This document shows, one piece after another, positions 9,410 to 20,327 of a DNA stretch of 64,000 bases; within the stretch, counting starts at the first letter, position 1; every line of letters begins with the position of its first letter. This stretch comes from Simplicispira metamorpha. GTDB lineage: Bacteria > Pseudomonadota > Gammaproteobacteria > Burkholderiales > Burkholderiaceae_C. The stretch lies in NCBI RefSeq assembly GCF_004341365.1, contig NZ_SLXH01000012.1:36093-100092 (forward strand), read 5' to 3'. The position numbers and the translations under genes were made by a program. The notes under the pieces are model-generated. The model ran no database searches and was not told the DNA's origin. It was given only the letters and a program-made list of their open reading frames with translations.

Positions 9410-10839
9410 AACACGCCATCCACCACATCCATTTCGTCGGCATCGGCGGTGCGGGCATGAGCGGCATCGCCGAGGTGCTGCACAACCTGGGCTACACCAT
9501 TTCGGGCTCTGATCTGGCCGACAGCGCCACGCTGCGCCGCTTGCAGGCACTGGGCATTGCCACCCACCTGGGCCACGCAGCGGCGCACATCGCCGGGGCC
9601 AATGCCGTGGTCACGTCCACCGCCGTGCAGCCCGACAACCCCGAAGTGCTGGCTGCGCGCGCGCAAAAAATCCCCGTGGTGCCGCGCGCCCTGATGCTGG
9701 CCGAGCTGATGCGCATGAAGCAGGGCATTGCCATTGCGGGCGCGCACGGCAAGACCACCACCACCAGCCTGGTCACCAGTGTGCTGGCCGAGGCCGGGCT
9801 GGACCCCACCTTCGTCATTGGCGGCAAGCTCAACAGCGCCGGGGCCAATGCCAAGCTGGGCCAGGGCGAGTACATCGTGGTCGAGGCCGATGAATCGGAT
9901 GCGTCGTTCCTGAACCTGCTGCCCGTGATGGCCGTGGTCACCAACATCGACGCCGACCACATGGAAACCTACGGCCATGACTTTGGTCGCCTGAAGAAAG
10001 CCTTTGTCGATTTTCTGCACCGCATGCCGTTCTATGGCACGGCGGTGCTGTGCCTGGACAGCCCGGCCGTGCGCGACATCGTGCCCGAGGTCACCTGCCC
10101 CATCACCAGCTACGGCTTTGCCGAAGACGCCCAGGTGCGCGCCATTGACGTGCGCGCGCAGGCTGGCCAGATGCACTTCACGGTGCAGCGGCGCAACGGC
10201 GTCACCTTGCCCGACCTGGAGGTGGTGCTCAATCTGGCGGGCGAGCACAACGTGCTCAACGCCCTGGCCGCCATCGCCATTGCCGTCGAGCTGAACATCC
10301 CCGACGAGGCCGTGCTGCGCGCCCTGGCCCACTTCAAAGGCGTGGGGCGGCGTTTTCAGCGCTACGGCGAATTGCCTGCCAAAGACGGTGGCCAGTTCAC
10401 CCTGATTGACGATTACGGCCACCACCCCGTGGAGATGGCCGCTACGCTGGCGGCAGCGCGCGGCGCATTTCCGGGGCGGCGCCTGGTGCTGGCCTTCCAG
10501 CCGCACCGCTACACCCGCACACGCGACTGCTTCGAAGATTTCGTCAAGGTCATTGGCGGTGCCGACGCCGTGCTGCTCACCGAGGTCTATGCCGCCGGTG
10601 AGGCGCCCATCGTCGCTGCCGATGGTCGCGCCCTGGCGCGCAGCCTGCGCGTGGCGGGCCGGGTCGAGCCGGTGTTTGTCGATGAGGTGGCCGCGCTGCC
10701 GCAGGCGGTGGCCGACCTGGTGCAGGACGGCGATGTGGTGCTGTGCATGGGCGCGGGCACCATCGGGGCGGTGGCAGGCAAGGTGGTTGATTTGCTACAA
10801 AATAGTGAGCTGGTTGCGCAGGATGGACGGGCGTTATGA
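9406..10839 (+). CDS. murC: UDP-N-acetylmuramate:L-alanine ligase MurC
   Basis: Cytoplasmic ligase catalysing the first amino-acid addition to UDP-MurNAc. The product has 477 residues and starts at the ATGA overlap with murG. The N-terminal GIGGAGMSG nucleotide-binding loop and the Mur-ligase P-loop [10 protein letters not shown] at about residue 112 are present. DADHMETYG and the [10 protein letters not shown] segments fit the family. The last 15 residues ([15 protein letters not shown]) are encoded by a copy of the dispersed repeat, which continues across the stop codon into ddlB. That C-terminus may therefore be a repeat-derived replacement or extension. Confidence 0.96.
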   Translation: MKHAIHHIHFVGIGGAGMSGIAEVLHNLGYTISGSDLADSATLRRLQALGIATHLGHAAAHIAGANAVVTSTAVQPDNPEVLAARAQKIPVVPRALMLAELMRMKQGIAIAGAHGKTTTTSLVTSVLAEAGLDPTFVIGGKLNSAGANAKLGQGEYIVVEADESDASFLNLLPVMAVVTNIDADHMETYGHDFGRLKKAFVDFLHRMPFYGTAVLCLDSPAVRDIVPEVTCPITSYGFAEDAQVRAIDVRAQAGQMHFTVQRRNGVTLPDLEVVLNLAGEHNVLNALAAIAIAVELNIPDEAVLRALAHFKGVGRRFQRYGELPAKDGGQFTLIDDYGHHPVEMAATLAAARGAFPGRRLVLAFQPHRYTRTRDCFEDFVKVIGGADAVLLTEVYAAGEAPIVAADGRALARSLRVAGRVEPVFVDEVAALPQAVADLVQDGDVVLCMGAGTIGAVAGKVVDLLQNSELVAQDGRAL

Positions 10840-10850
10840 GCCAATTTGAT
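10794..10850 (+). repeat. Dispersed palindromic element spanning the murC stop and ddlB start
   Basis: Core at 10794-10819 (GCTACAAAATAGTGAGCTGG then TTGCGC). A right-half-like sequence GCGTTATGAGCCAATTTG at 10831-10848 resembles GCGCTNGAGGCCGATTTGG. The murC TGA and ddlB ATG fall inside it. Confidence 0.6.
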
Positions 10851-11834
10851 TCAAAAATAGATGTGCAGGCCCTGGGTAAAGTGGCCGTGTTGATGGGCGG
10901 CAGTTCTGCCGAGCGCGAGGTCTCGCTGATGTCGGGCGCGGGCGTGTTGCAGGCGCTGCGCTCGCGCGGCGTCGATGCCCACGCTTTCGACCCCGCCCAG
11001 CAGGACTTGGGCGAGCTGCGCCGCCAGGGCTTTGCCCGCTGCTTTATCGCGCTGCATGGCCGCCACGGCGAAGACGGCACGGTGCAGGGCGCGCTCGAAT
11101 TGCTGGGCATTCCCTACACCGGCCCGGGCGTGATGGCGTCCAGCATCGCCATGGACAAAATCATGACCAAGCGCATCTGGCGCTTTGAAGGGCTGCCCAC
11201 GCCCGACTGGCGCCTGGTCTCCAGTGCCGACGACACGGTGGCTGCCTTGGCCGCCCTGGGCGCGCCCATGATCGTCAAGCCTGCGCGCGAGGGCTCGACC
11301 ATCGGCCTGACCAAGGTGACGGACGCCGCGCAGTGCGCCCAGGCCTACGAACTGGCCTCGCGCTACGACCCCGAGGTGCTGTGCGAGCAGTTCATCGAAG
11401 GCGATGAGACCACCTGCCCCATCCTGGGCGAAGGCGCCAGCGCCCATGCCCTGCCGGTGATCCGCATCGTCGCCCCCCAGGGCAACTACGACTACGAGCA
11501 CAAATACTTCACCGACGACACCCAGTACCACTGCCCCAGCGGCCTGCCCGAGGCCGAGGAGCGTGCCATCCAGGCGCTGGTGGTGCAGGCCTTTCGCACG
11601 CTGGGCTGCCGGGGCTGGGCGCGTGCCGACATCATGATCCGCGCCTCTGACCGCCAGCCGTTCTTGCTGGAGATCAACACCTCGCCGGGCATGACCGGGC
11701 ACTCGCTGGTGCCGATGTCGGCGCGCGCGCTGGGCATTAGCTATGAAGACCTGTGCCTGCGCCTGCTGGCCAGCGCCACCCTGGATACCCCGCCCGGTGC
11801 CTGCACGGGCGCCGCCCCCGGATGCGCCGCATGA
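10836..11834 (+). CDS. ddlB: D-alanine:D-alanine ligase DdlB
   Basis: Cytoplasmic ATP-grasp enzyme making the D-Ala-D-Ala dipeptide used by MurF. The product has 332 residues and starts at an ATGA overlap with murC. Family segments include the N-terminal [16 protein letters not shown], the ATP-binding REGSTIGL loop, and [15 protein letters not shown] near the C-terminus with metal-binding residues. The tail after LLASATLD is a low-complexity stretch that overlaps ftsQ. Its location between murC and ftsQ is the standard dcw position of ddlB. Confidence 0.97.
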   Translation: MSQFDSKIDVQALGKVAVLMGGSSAEREVSLMSGAGVLQALRSRGVDAHAFDPAQQDLGELRRQGFARCFIALHGRHGEDGTVQGALELLGIPYTGPGVMASSIAMDKIMTKRIWRFEGLPTPDWRLVSSADDTVAALAALGAPMIVKPAREGSTIGLTKVTDAAQCAQAYELASRYDPEVLCEQFIEGDETTCPILGEGASAHALPVIRIVAPQGNYDYEHKYFTDDTQYHCPSGLPEAEERAIQALVVQAFRTLGCRGWARADIMIRASDRQPFLLEINTSPGMTGHSLVPMSARALGISYEDLCLRLLASATLDTPPGACTGAAPGCAA

Positions 11835-12622
11835 CGGACACGCTGCCCGCGCCACTGGACGTGCGGCTCATGAACCAGACCGCTTCGGTCTTGTTCATGG
11901 CCTGTGTCGTGCTGGTGCTGGCAGCCAGCGTCTGGTGGGCGCTGCGCCACCCGGCGTTTGCCATTGGGCGCATCGTGGTCGAGGGCGACCTGGTACACAA
12001 CAACGCCGTGACGTTGCGCGCCAACGTGGCGCCGCAGCTGGTGGGCAACTTTTTCACCATCGACCTGCGCACCGCGCGCGAGGCTTTTGAGCAGGCACCC
12101 TGGGTGCGCAGCGCCCAGGTGCGCCGCCAATACCCCCGCACGCTGCATGTGGTGTTGCAAGAACACAACGCCGTGGCGCACTGGGGCCCCGACACCGGAT
12201 TGGCCATGGTCAACAGCTATGGCGAGGTGTTCGAGGCCAGCGCCGACGACGCCGAGGACGATGATCTGCCCCGTTTGCAAGGGCCACAAGGGCAGTCGGC
12301 CCAGGTGCTACAGATGTACGGGCTGCTGCAATCGGCCTTTGGCACGCTCGGTATGCCCGTGAAGGCGCTGGAGTTGTCGGGGCGGGGTGGTTGGCGCGCT
12401 ACGCTCGGTGGCGGTGCCGTGGTGGAACTGGGCGGGGGGGCCGTCTCCGACGTGGAGCGGCGCGCCAAGGGTTTCGTAGGTACGCTTACGCAGGTGGCCG
12501 CGCAGTATGGGCGCAAACCCGACGCGCTGGAATCGGCCGATTTGCGCCACGCGGGTGGTTATGCGGTGCGCCTGCGTGGCGTGACGACGGTGGCGCCGGG
12601 CGCTGCGGCAGTGCGCCGCTGA
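11831..12622 (+). CDS. ftsQ: Cell division protein FtsQ
   Basis: Bitopic inner-membrane division protein that links FtsA/FtsZ to the periplasmic FtsB-FtsL complex. I place the start at the ATG overlapping the ddlB stop (263 residues, beginning [13 protein letters not shown]). An ATG nine bases upstream is possible. A short cytoplasmic tail, one membrane segment (about residues 18-38) and a POTRA-like domain (beginning [12 protein letters not shown]) are followed by the FtsQ beta domain with EHNAVAHWG. The 31-bp gap to ftsA is the first real gap in the operon apart from the ftsW-murG spacer. Confidence 0.95.
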   Translation: MTDTLPAPLDVRLMNQTASVLFMACVVLVLAASVWWALRHPAFAIGRIVVEGDLVHNNAVTLRANVAPQLVGNFFTIDLRTAREAFEQAPWVRSAQVRRQYPRTLHVVLQEHNAVAHWGPDTGLAMVNSYGEVFEASADDAEDDDLPRLQGPQGQSAQVLQMYGLLQSAFGTLGMPVKALELSGRGGWRATLGGGAVVELGGGAVSDVERRAKGFVGTLTQVAAQYGRKPDALESADLRHAGGYAVRLRGVTTVAPGAAAVRR

Positions 12623-12653
12623 GCGGCACAGACAATAAAAGGCAGACACGGAT

Positions 12654-13883
12654 ATGGCAAGAGAATACAAAGATGTGGTGGTAGGTCTGGACATCGGCAC
12701 CGCCAAGATCATGGCGGTGGTGGCCGAGGTGCTGCCCAATGGCCAGCTCAAGCTCGCTGGCCTGGGCGTGGCGCCCAGCCACGGCTTGAAGCGCGGCGTG
12801 GTGGTGAACATCGACGCCACGGTGCAAAGCATCCAGCAGGCGCTCAAAGAGGCCGAGCTGATGGCCGATTGCAAGATCCAGCGCGTGTACACGGGCATCA
12901 CCGGCAGCCACATCCGGGGCATGAACTCCAGCGGCATGGTGGCCGTGAAAGACAAAGAGGTCACACCCGCTGACGTGGCCCGCGTGGTCGAGACGGCCAA
13001 GGCCATCAACATCTCCAGCGACCAGCGCCTGTTGCTGGTGGAGCCGCAAGAGTTCGTCATCGACGGCCAGGATGTGAAAGAGCCCATCGGCATGAGCGGC
13101 ATCCGCCTGGAGGCCAAGATCCACATCGTCACGGGCGCCCAAAGTGCCGCCGAGAACATCATCAAGTGCGTGCGCCGCTGCGGCCTGGAGGTGGAGCAGC
13201 TGTTGCTGAACCCGCTGGCCAGCAGCCAGGCCGTGCTGACGGATGACGAGCGCGAGCTGGGCGTGGCCGTGGTCGATATCGGCGCGGGCACCACCGATGT
13301 GGCCATCTTCACGGGGGGCGCCATTCGCCACACGGCGGTCATCCCGGCTGCGGGAGACCTCATCACCAGTGACATCGCCATGGCGTTGCGCACCCCCACC
13401 AAGGACGCCGAGGACATCAAGGTCGAGAGCGGCTACGCCAAGCAACTGCTGGCCGACCCGGACGCGCAGGTCGAAGTGCCTGGCCTGGGCGACCGCGGCC
13501 CGCGCATGCTCAGCCGCCAGGTGCTGGCCGGGGTGATCGAGCCGCGCGTGGAAGAAATCTTCTCGCTGGTGCAGCAGGTGATTCGCGAGTCGGGCTACGA
13601 GGAGGTGCTGTCTTCGGGCATCGTGCTGACCGGCGGCAGCTCGGTCATGCCCGGCATGGTGGAACTGGGCGAGGACATTTTCCTGAAGCCCGTGCGCCGT
13701 GGCATTCCCAAATACTCCAGCGCGCTGGCCGACATGGTGGCCCAGCCGCGTGCCGCTACGGTCATGGGCTTGCTCGAAGAAGCGCGTATGGCACGCCTGC
13801 GCGGCTTCAAGGTGTCGCAGAAAAGTGGCTCCGTGCAGACCGCTTTTGGCCGCTTCAAGGATTTCATTGTGGGGAATTTCTGA
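12654..13883 (+). CDS. ftsA: Cell division protein FtsA (actin-like Z-ring anchor)
   Basis: Actin-fold ATPase that tethers FtsZ filaments to the inner membrane and recruits later division proteins. The product has 409 residues. The nucleotide-binding phosphate-1 loop VVGLDIGTAKI is at the N-terminus, and AVVDIGAGTTDVAIF and VLTGGSSVMPGM provide the second phosphate and adenosine loops. The C-terminus ends in a basic/aromatic stretch (FGRFKDFIVGNF) typical of the amphipathic membrane-targeting helix. It lies directly before ftsZ, separated by 154 bases. Confidence 0.97.
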   Translation: MAREYKDVVVGLDIGTAKIMAVVAEVLPNGQLKLAGLGVAPSHGLKRGVVVNIDATVQSIQQALKEAELMADCKIQRVYTGITGSHIRGMNSSGMVAVKDKEVTPADVARVVETAKAINISSDQRLLLVEPQEFVIDGQDVKEPIGMSGIRLEAKIHIVTGAQSAAENIIKCVRRCGLEVEQLLLNPLASSQAVLTDDERELGVAVVDIGAGTTDVAIFTGGAIRHTAVIPAAGDLITSDIAMALRTPTKDAEDIKVESGYAKQLLADPDAQVEVPGLGDRGPRMLSRQVLAGVIEPRVEEIFSLVQQVIRESGYEEVLSSGIVLTGGSSVMPGMVELGEDIFLKPVRRGIPKYSSALADMVAQPRAATVMGLLEEARMARLRGFKVSQKSGSVQTAFGRFKDFIVGNF

Positions 13884-14037
13884 CTATTGCAGCGTTTGCG
13901 TTGCAAATTTGCACACATGAGCCGCCTCGCATAGAGGCTGACAGCCTGCGTGGACGTACACTGCGCGGCAAAAAATTACAGTTTCTTTCCCTCTTTTCTT
14001 TTGCCAAAGCATACTATTCAGCGACAGGAGCACCAAC
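13884..14037 (+). promoter_or_regulatory. ftsA-ftsZ intergenic region with a 12-bp palindrome
   Basis: The 154-bp gap holds a perfect 12-bp palindrome TGCAAATTTGCA at 13902-13913 just after the ftsA stop. It also holds a pyrimidine-rich AT-richer stretch before the ftsZ ribosome-binding site (GGAG about eight bases before ATG 14038). It is a likely place for an ftsZ promoter and regulator site, but I cannot name a specific -35/-10 pair. Confidence 0.4.
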
Positions 14038-15279
14038 ATGCCAATTGAAATCATCGACGTTGAGGAATTCAACCAGGGCACACAGATCAAGGTGATTGGT
14101 GTGGGTGGCGGCGGCAGCAACGCAGTGGAGCACATGATTGCCCGCAGCGTACAAGGCGTGGAGTTCGTCAGTGCGAACACCGATGCGCAGGCACTGACGC
14201 GCAGCTCGGCACACCGCGTGATCCAGCTGGGTCTGAGTGGTCTGGGCGCTGGCAGCAAGCCCGACAAAGGCCGCGAAGCCGCAGAGGCTGCCGTGGAAGA
14301 TATCCGCGCGGCCATTCAGGGCGCGCACATGCTGTTCATTACCGCTGGCATGGGCGGCGGCACCGGCACCGGCGCTGCCCCCGTGATTGCCCGCGTGGCC
14401 AAGGAAATGGGCATTCTCACGGTGGGCGTGGTGACCAAGCCCTTCGAATGGGAAGGCGGTCGCCGCATGCAGAATGCCGACGCAGGTCTGGCCGAGCTGG
14501 AGGCCAATGTCGATTCGCTGATCGTCGTGCTCAACGAAAAATTGCTCGACGTGCTGGGTGACGATATTTCCCAAGACGAAGCTTTCGCGCATGCCAACGA
14601 TGTGTTGCGCAACGCAGTGGGCGGTATTGCCGAAATCATCAACGAATACGGCCATGTGAATGTCGACTTTGAAGACGTGCGCACGGTGATGGGTGAGCCC
14701 GGCAAGGCCATGATGGGTACGGCCACGGCCAGTGGCCCGGATCGCGCCCGCATCGCTGCGGAGCATGCCGTGGCTTGCCCGTTGCTGGAAGGGATCGATC
14801 TGTCGGGCGCCAAGGGCGTGCTGGTGCTGGTCACGGCGGCCAAGGGCAGCCTCAAGCTGGCCGAGTCGCGTTTGGCCATGAGCACCATCAATGCCTACGC
14901 CTCGCCCGATGCCCACGTCATTTATGGCGCTGCCTACGACGACAGTTTGGGTGAAGACATCCGCGTCACGGTGGTGGCCACAGGTCTGTCGCGCCAGAAC
15001 GCGCGCCGCCAGTCCATGCAGGTGGTGCAGGGCGGCTTGCGCACTGGCACCGACAACGTGGCCTACCAAGTGCCCGTGGCGGGCCCGGGTGCGGGCAGCA
15101 TGGGTGTGGCCGCCGGTCTCGCCGCCGGTGGTGGTGCCGGTGCCGATTACGGCAGCATGGCCGTGCCCAGCGTCTGGACCAGCAACCGCAACCGCGCGGC
15201 CGCCAAGGTGGATGCGCTGTCGTCGGGCGGCATGGACGATCTGGAAATCCCCGCCTTCCTGCGCAAGCAAGCCGACTGA
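14038..15279 (+). CDS. ftsZ: Cell division GTPase FtsZ
   Basis: Tubulin-like GTPase that forms the Z-ring at midcell and directs septal wall synthesis. The product has 413 residues. GTP-binding elements are GVGGGGSNAVEHM near residue 23 and the tubulin signature GMGGGTGTGAAPV. A long Gly/Ala-rich linker precedes the conserved C-terminal peptide DDLEIPAFLRKQAD, which binds FtsA and other partners. A good Shine-Dalgarno precedes the ATG. It is the last gene of the dcw cluster here and is followed by a probable terminator. Confidence 0.98.
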   Translation: MPIEIIDVEEFNQGTQIKVIGVGGGGSNAVEHMIARSVQGVEFVSANTDAQALTRSSAHRVIQLGLSGLGAGSKPDKGREAAEAAVEDIRAAIQGAHMLFITAGMGGGTGTGAAPVIARVAKEMGILTVGVVTKPFEWEGGRRMQNADAGLAELEANVDSLIVVLNEKLLDVLGDDISQDEAFAHANDVLRNAVGGIAEIINEYGHVNVDFEDVRTVMGEPGKAMMGTATASGPDRARIAAEHAVACPLLEGIDLSGAKGVLVLVTAAKGSLKLAESRLAMSTINAYASPDAHVIYGAAYDDSLGEDIRVTVVATGLSRQNARRQSMQVVQGGLRTGTDNVAYQVPVAGPGAGSMGVAAGLAAGGGAGADYGSMAVPSVWTSNRNRAAAKVDALSSGGMDDLEIPAFLRKQAD

Positions 15280-15293
15280 TTCGCCGTTTCTGG

Positions 15294-15338
15294 GCCCCGT
15301 GCGTTTTGCTGGCTGCTGGCCGCAATGCACGGGGCTTT
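15294..15338 (+). terminator. Probable terminator after ftsZ
   Basis: Inverted repeat GCCCCGTGC (15294-15302) and GCACGGGGC (15327-15335) with a 24-base loop, followed only by a short T-run. It lies 14 bases after the ftsZ stop. The stem is strong, the tail weak. Confidence 0.5.
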
Positions 15339-15432
15339 GCATTGTGCGCACCGCTTTTTGTCTATGGCGGCCATAGAAAATCCCCCGACCCCACACATCC
15401 CAGGGTGCGGTCTGCAAAACTAAAATTGCCGC

Positions 15433-16356
15433 ATGCTTCAGCAACGTACCCTCAAAACGCTCACCCGCGCAGTGGGCGTGGGCCTGCACAGCGGCCAGCG
15501 CGTGGAGCTCACGCTGCGCCCCGCACAGCCCGACACCGGCATTGTGTTTCGCCGCATTGATTTGCCCGAGCCGGTGGACATCCCCATCTCGGCCACTGCG
15601 GTGACCGACACCCGCATGGCCTCCACCATCTCCGTGGGCGATGCCAAAGTCCACACCGTGGAGCATTTGATGTCGGCCTGCGCCGGGCTGGGCATAGACA
15701 ACCTGTATGTGGATATCACCGCCGAAGAGGTGCCCATCCTGGATGGCTCATCGGCTTCGTTCGTGTTTTTGCTGCAAAGCGCGGGTATCGCCTTGCAGAA
15801 GGCGCCCCGGCGATTCATCCGGCTCAAACGCCCGGTGCAGGTCAGCCAGGGCGAGGGCGCTGGCGCCAAGTGGGCACGGCTGGAGCCCTACCACGGCTTC
15901 AAGCTGCGCTTTGAGATCGATTTTGCCCACCCGGCGGTCGATTCCACCGGCCAGTGCGTGGAGTTCGATCTGGGCAGCGGCAGCTACAGCCGCGATATTG
16001 CCCGCGCCCGCACTTTTGGCTTCACCAAAGACGTGGAAATGATGCGCGCCAACGGCCTGGCCCTGGGCGGCGGGCTGGACAACGCCATCGTCATGGACGA
16101 CTACAAAGTGCTCAACGCCGACGGCCTGCGCTACGACGACGAGTTCGCCAAGCACAAAATCCTCGATGCCATGGGCGACCTGTACCTGGTGGGCAAGCCG
16201 CTGCTGGCCGCCTACAGCGCGTTTCGCTCGGGCCACGCCCTCAATAACCTGCTGCTGCGTGAGCTGCTGGCACAGCCCGATGCCTGGGAGCTGGTGACGT
16301 TCGACAACGAGCGCCTGGCCCCCACAGGCTTTGCGCAGCCTGCACGTGCCTGGTAG
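15433..16356 (+). CDS. lpxC: UDP-3-O-acyl-N-acetylglucosamine deacetylase LpxC
   Basis: Zinc enzyme catalysing the committed step of lipid A synthesis in the cytoplasm. The product has 307 residues. The zinc-binding [14 protein letters not shown] motif is at about residues 74-87. [14 protein letters not shown] supplies further ligands, and SGHALNN holds the catalytic histidine. Its location right after ftsZ matches the dcw-lpxC order of many proteobacteria. A separate promoter is likely, given the terminator-like hairpin upstream. Confidence 0.97.
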   Translation: MLQQRTLKTLTRAVGVGLHSGQRVELTLRPAQPDTGIVFRRIDLPEPVDIPISATAVTDTRMASTISVGDAKVHTVEHLMSACAGLGIDNLYVDITAEEVPILDGSSASFVFLLQSAGIALQKAPRRFIRLKRPVQVSQGEGAGAKWARLEPYHGFKLRFEIDFAHPAVDSTGQCVEFDLGSGSYSRDIARARTFGFTKDVEMMRANGLALGGGLDNAIVMDDYKVLNADGLRYDDEFAKHKILDAMGDLYLVGKPLLAAYSAFRSGHALNNLLLRELLAQPDAWELVTFDNERLAPTGFAQPARAW

Positions 16357-16373
16357 CGCACGCCCCACACACC

Positions 16374-16550
16374 ATGCTGTTGTTTCGCTGGATTGTCATG
16401 TTGCTGCTGCTCACGGCGGCAGTGTGTTTTGCGTTCTATGCCGGCACCGGGCGGGCGCGTTACAAGCGACTGGGTTTTGTGGTGCTCAAGTGGACGATGA
16501 TTGCCGCCTTTGTTTTCTTTGCTGTGCTGATTGCCGAGCGCGTGCTCTAG
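16374..16550 (+). CDS. Small two-segment membrane protein, function unknown
   Basis: A 58-residue ORF that starts 17 bases after the lpxC stop. It encodes MLLFRWIVMLLLLTAAVCFA, a short loop containing TGRARYKRLGF, and a second hydrophobic segment ending LIAERVL. Two membrane spans with a basic loop are clear. The hydrophobic pattern and the tight spacing to lpxC favour a real gene, possibly in the same transcript. I do not recognise a characterised family. It could act in the inner membrane next to envelope biogenesis, but that is only position-based. Confidence 0.7.
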   Translation: MLLFRWIVMLLLLTAAVCFAFYAGTGRARYKRLGFVVLKWTMIAAFVFFAVLIAERVL

Positions 16551-16558
16551 CAGCGCCG

Positions 16559-16589
16559 TTACACCTGAACGGCGCCAGCGGCCTATACT
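16559..16589 (+). promoter_or_regulatory. Possible thiC promoter
   Basis: A good -10 hexamer TATACT at 16584-16589 lies 19 bases after a weak -35 TTACAC at 16559. Transcription would start at about 16596, just where the TPP aptamer begins, which supports the call. The long spacer weakens it. Confidence 0.4.
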
Positions 16590-16595
16590 CGCGCC

Positions 16596-18725
<2,130 letters not shown>

Positions 18726-18747
18726 CGCCGCAGGCATGGCTTGATTT

Positions 18748-18803
18748 GCTATTGAAATAAGAGCTGATTGCGCCCACCCTGTAAGGGCTGGAGATCGATT
18801 TGG
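18748..18803 (+). repeat. Dispersed palindromic element after thiC
   Basis: Core at 18748-18773 (GCTATTGAAATAAGAGCTG then ATTGCGC) and right half GGGCTGGAGATCGATTTGG. Forward orientation, intergenic. It is one of the best-preserved full copies. Confidence 0.8.
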
Positions 18804-18807
18804 CTTA

Positions 18808-18849
18808 AAAAATCCCCCGGCGCCTCTGGGCAGGTGCCGGGGGATTTTT
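18808..18849. terminator. Bidirectional terminator between thiC and the MFS gene
   Basis: Perfect 14-bp stem AAAAATCCCCCGGC (18808-18821) and GCCGGGGGATTTTT (18836-18849). A-run and T-run flank the G+C stem, so it can end both convergent transcripts. Confidence 0.92.
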
Positions 18850-18867
18850 ACGTGCCGACCGTGGCGC

Positions 18868-20115
18868 TCAGGCGGTTTGAAAGCGCACCCGCCGCGCCGC
18901 CAGCAGGCCGATGCAGGCGGCGGTGCCGGTCAGCGCCCAAGTCCAGTGCCAGCCGCCCACGCTGCCTGCCACCCAGGCGATCAGCGGTGGCCCCAGAAAC
19001 TGGCCTGCCGACGAGCACTGCTGCATCCAGCCCACGGTGGTGGACACCGTGCGCTCGCTGGGCGCCACGCGCACCGCCAGCGAGAACAACACGCCCGGAA
19101 TCAGCCCGCCCACCGCCGAGAACACCAGCACCGCCAGGTAGCGCAGGACCGGCAGCCCCTCCGTCCAGGTGCCAAACACCAGCACCGCGCCCAGCCCCAT
19201 ACTGGCAAAGCCGGTGTAGAGCAGGTGGCGTGCGCACCAGCCCTTTTGCAGCAGGCGGCCCGAGGCGATGTTGCCCGTCACGTTGATCCACGAAGCCAGG
19301 GCGGTCAGCGCCCCGGCCTGCGCCGCCCCCAGCCCTGCCTGGGCATACACCGCAGGCAAAAAGCCAATCACCGCCAGCCACTGGCTGGAATACATGGCAA
19401 ACAGCAGCGCCACCTGCCAGGGGCCGCTGTGGCCCAGCGTCAGGCGCAGCGGTGCCCACCAGGGCGCGCCGCTGTCGCCCGGTGCGCCTGGCGTGCCCGG
19501 CATGCCCGCTGCGCGCACGGCATCGGCAGGGATGCGCCGCAGCACCCACAGCACCATCACCGCAGACAGCAGCCCCAGCAGCCCCCACCAGCCTTGCCAG
19601 CCCAGCCATTGCATGGCCAGCGGGCCGCCCAGCAGCGCCAGGGCAATGCCCGTGCCCATGTAGGCGCTCCACCAGCCCAGGTACAGCGGCAGCTGCGAGG
19701 GCCGTACCAGCTGGCGGATCAGGCTGGGTGCGGGCAGGGCGGCCAGCAAAAAGCCCAGTCCCTCCAGCGCCCGCAGCACCAGCAGGCCCGTGGGGCTGGT
19801 CACGGCCATGCCCGCCAGACTGGCCAGCGCCAAAATGATTTGCCCGGTCAGCAGGCTGCGGCGCAGGCCCAGGCGGTCGGCGGCCATGCCTGCCAGCGCC
19901 CCCACGCCCATACCGGCCAGTTGCACCGCCGACAGCAAAAAGCCCGCCTGCACCAGCCCCACGCCCAGCGCCTGTTGCAACACCGGAATGGCGGGCGGCA
20001 TCTTGCCCACGTGCATGGCAATGACGATGCCCGACAGCACGATGATCCACGCCGGGGGAACGGACACCGCACCAAGGCGGCGCTGCGGTGCAGCAACAGA
20101 CAGGGAAGGGGGCAC
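18868..20115 (-). CDS. MFS transporter (CynX/NimT-like), substrate unknown
   Basis: Predicted inner-membrane secondary transporter of 415 residues with about twelve hydrophobic segments. The loop between segments 2 and 3 contains GMAADRLGLRRSLLTGQ, the typical MFS cytoplasmic motif. It is convergent with thiC and shares the terminator with it, so thiamine-precursor transport is conceivable but not supported. The alternative open frame on the same strand (18848-20170) is a shadow without hydrophobic periodicity. The substrate cannot be read from the sequence. Confidence 0.88.
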   Translation of the reverse strand: MPPSLSVAAPQRRLGAVSVPPAWIIVLSGIVIAMHVGKMPPAIPVLQQALGVGLVQAGFLLSAVQLAGMGVGALAGMAADRLGLRRSLLTGQIILALASLAGMAVTSPTGLLVLRALEGLGFLLAALPAPSLIRQLVRPSQLPLYLGWWSAYMGTGIALALLGGPLAMQWLGWQGWWGLLGLLSAVMVLWVLRRIPADAVRAAGMPGTPGAPGDSGAPWWAPLRLTLGHSGPWQVALLFAMYSSQWLAVIGFLPAVYAQAGLGAAQAGALTALASWINVTGNIASGRLLQKGWCARHLLYTGFASMGLGAVLVFGTWTEGLPVLRYLAVLVFSAVGGLIPGVLFSLAVRVAPSERTVSTTVGWMQQCSSAGQFLGPPLIAWVAGSVGGWHWTWALTGTAACIGLLAARRVRFQTA

Positions 20116-20240
20116 GCCAAAGTCTCCGAACCGGGCTCGATGCGGCCCGTGCGCGGCGATTGTCGTGCATGGGGCGCCGGTTGGGGGCGCTGCCGGGCGC
20201 CTGGGTCGCAGGCGCTGCCGGTCTTGGGGGGATTTATCTA

Positions 20241-20296
20241 GCTATTGAATATGTAGCTGCTAGCGCCCTGTGCGCGGGCCTTGAAGCCGTTTTTGG
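20241..20296 (+). repeat. Dispersed palindromic element between MFS and chemoreceptor genes
   Basis: Core at 20241-20266 (GCTATTGAATATG then TAGCTGCTAGCGC) and right half GCGCGGGCCTTGAAGCCG. Intergenic between two minus-strand genes, 31 bases from the chemoreceptor stop. Otherwise the 212-bp gap shows nothing recognisable. Confidence 0.8.
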
Positions 20297-20327
20297 CTTT
20301 ATTTTTGCTGTGCCCCGTGCTGCGGGG

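Noticed and set aside
18848..20170. Alternative 440-codon minus-strand frame overlapping the MFS gene
   Set aside because: Composition is that of a shifted frame (Ala/Gly/Arg-rich, no hydrophobic segments). The 415-residue frame shows clear membrane periodicity and MFS motifs.
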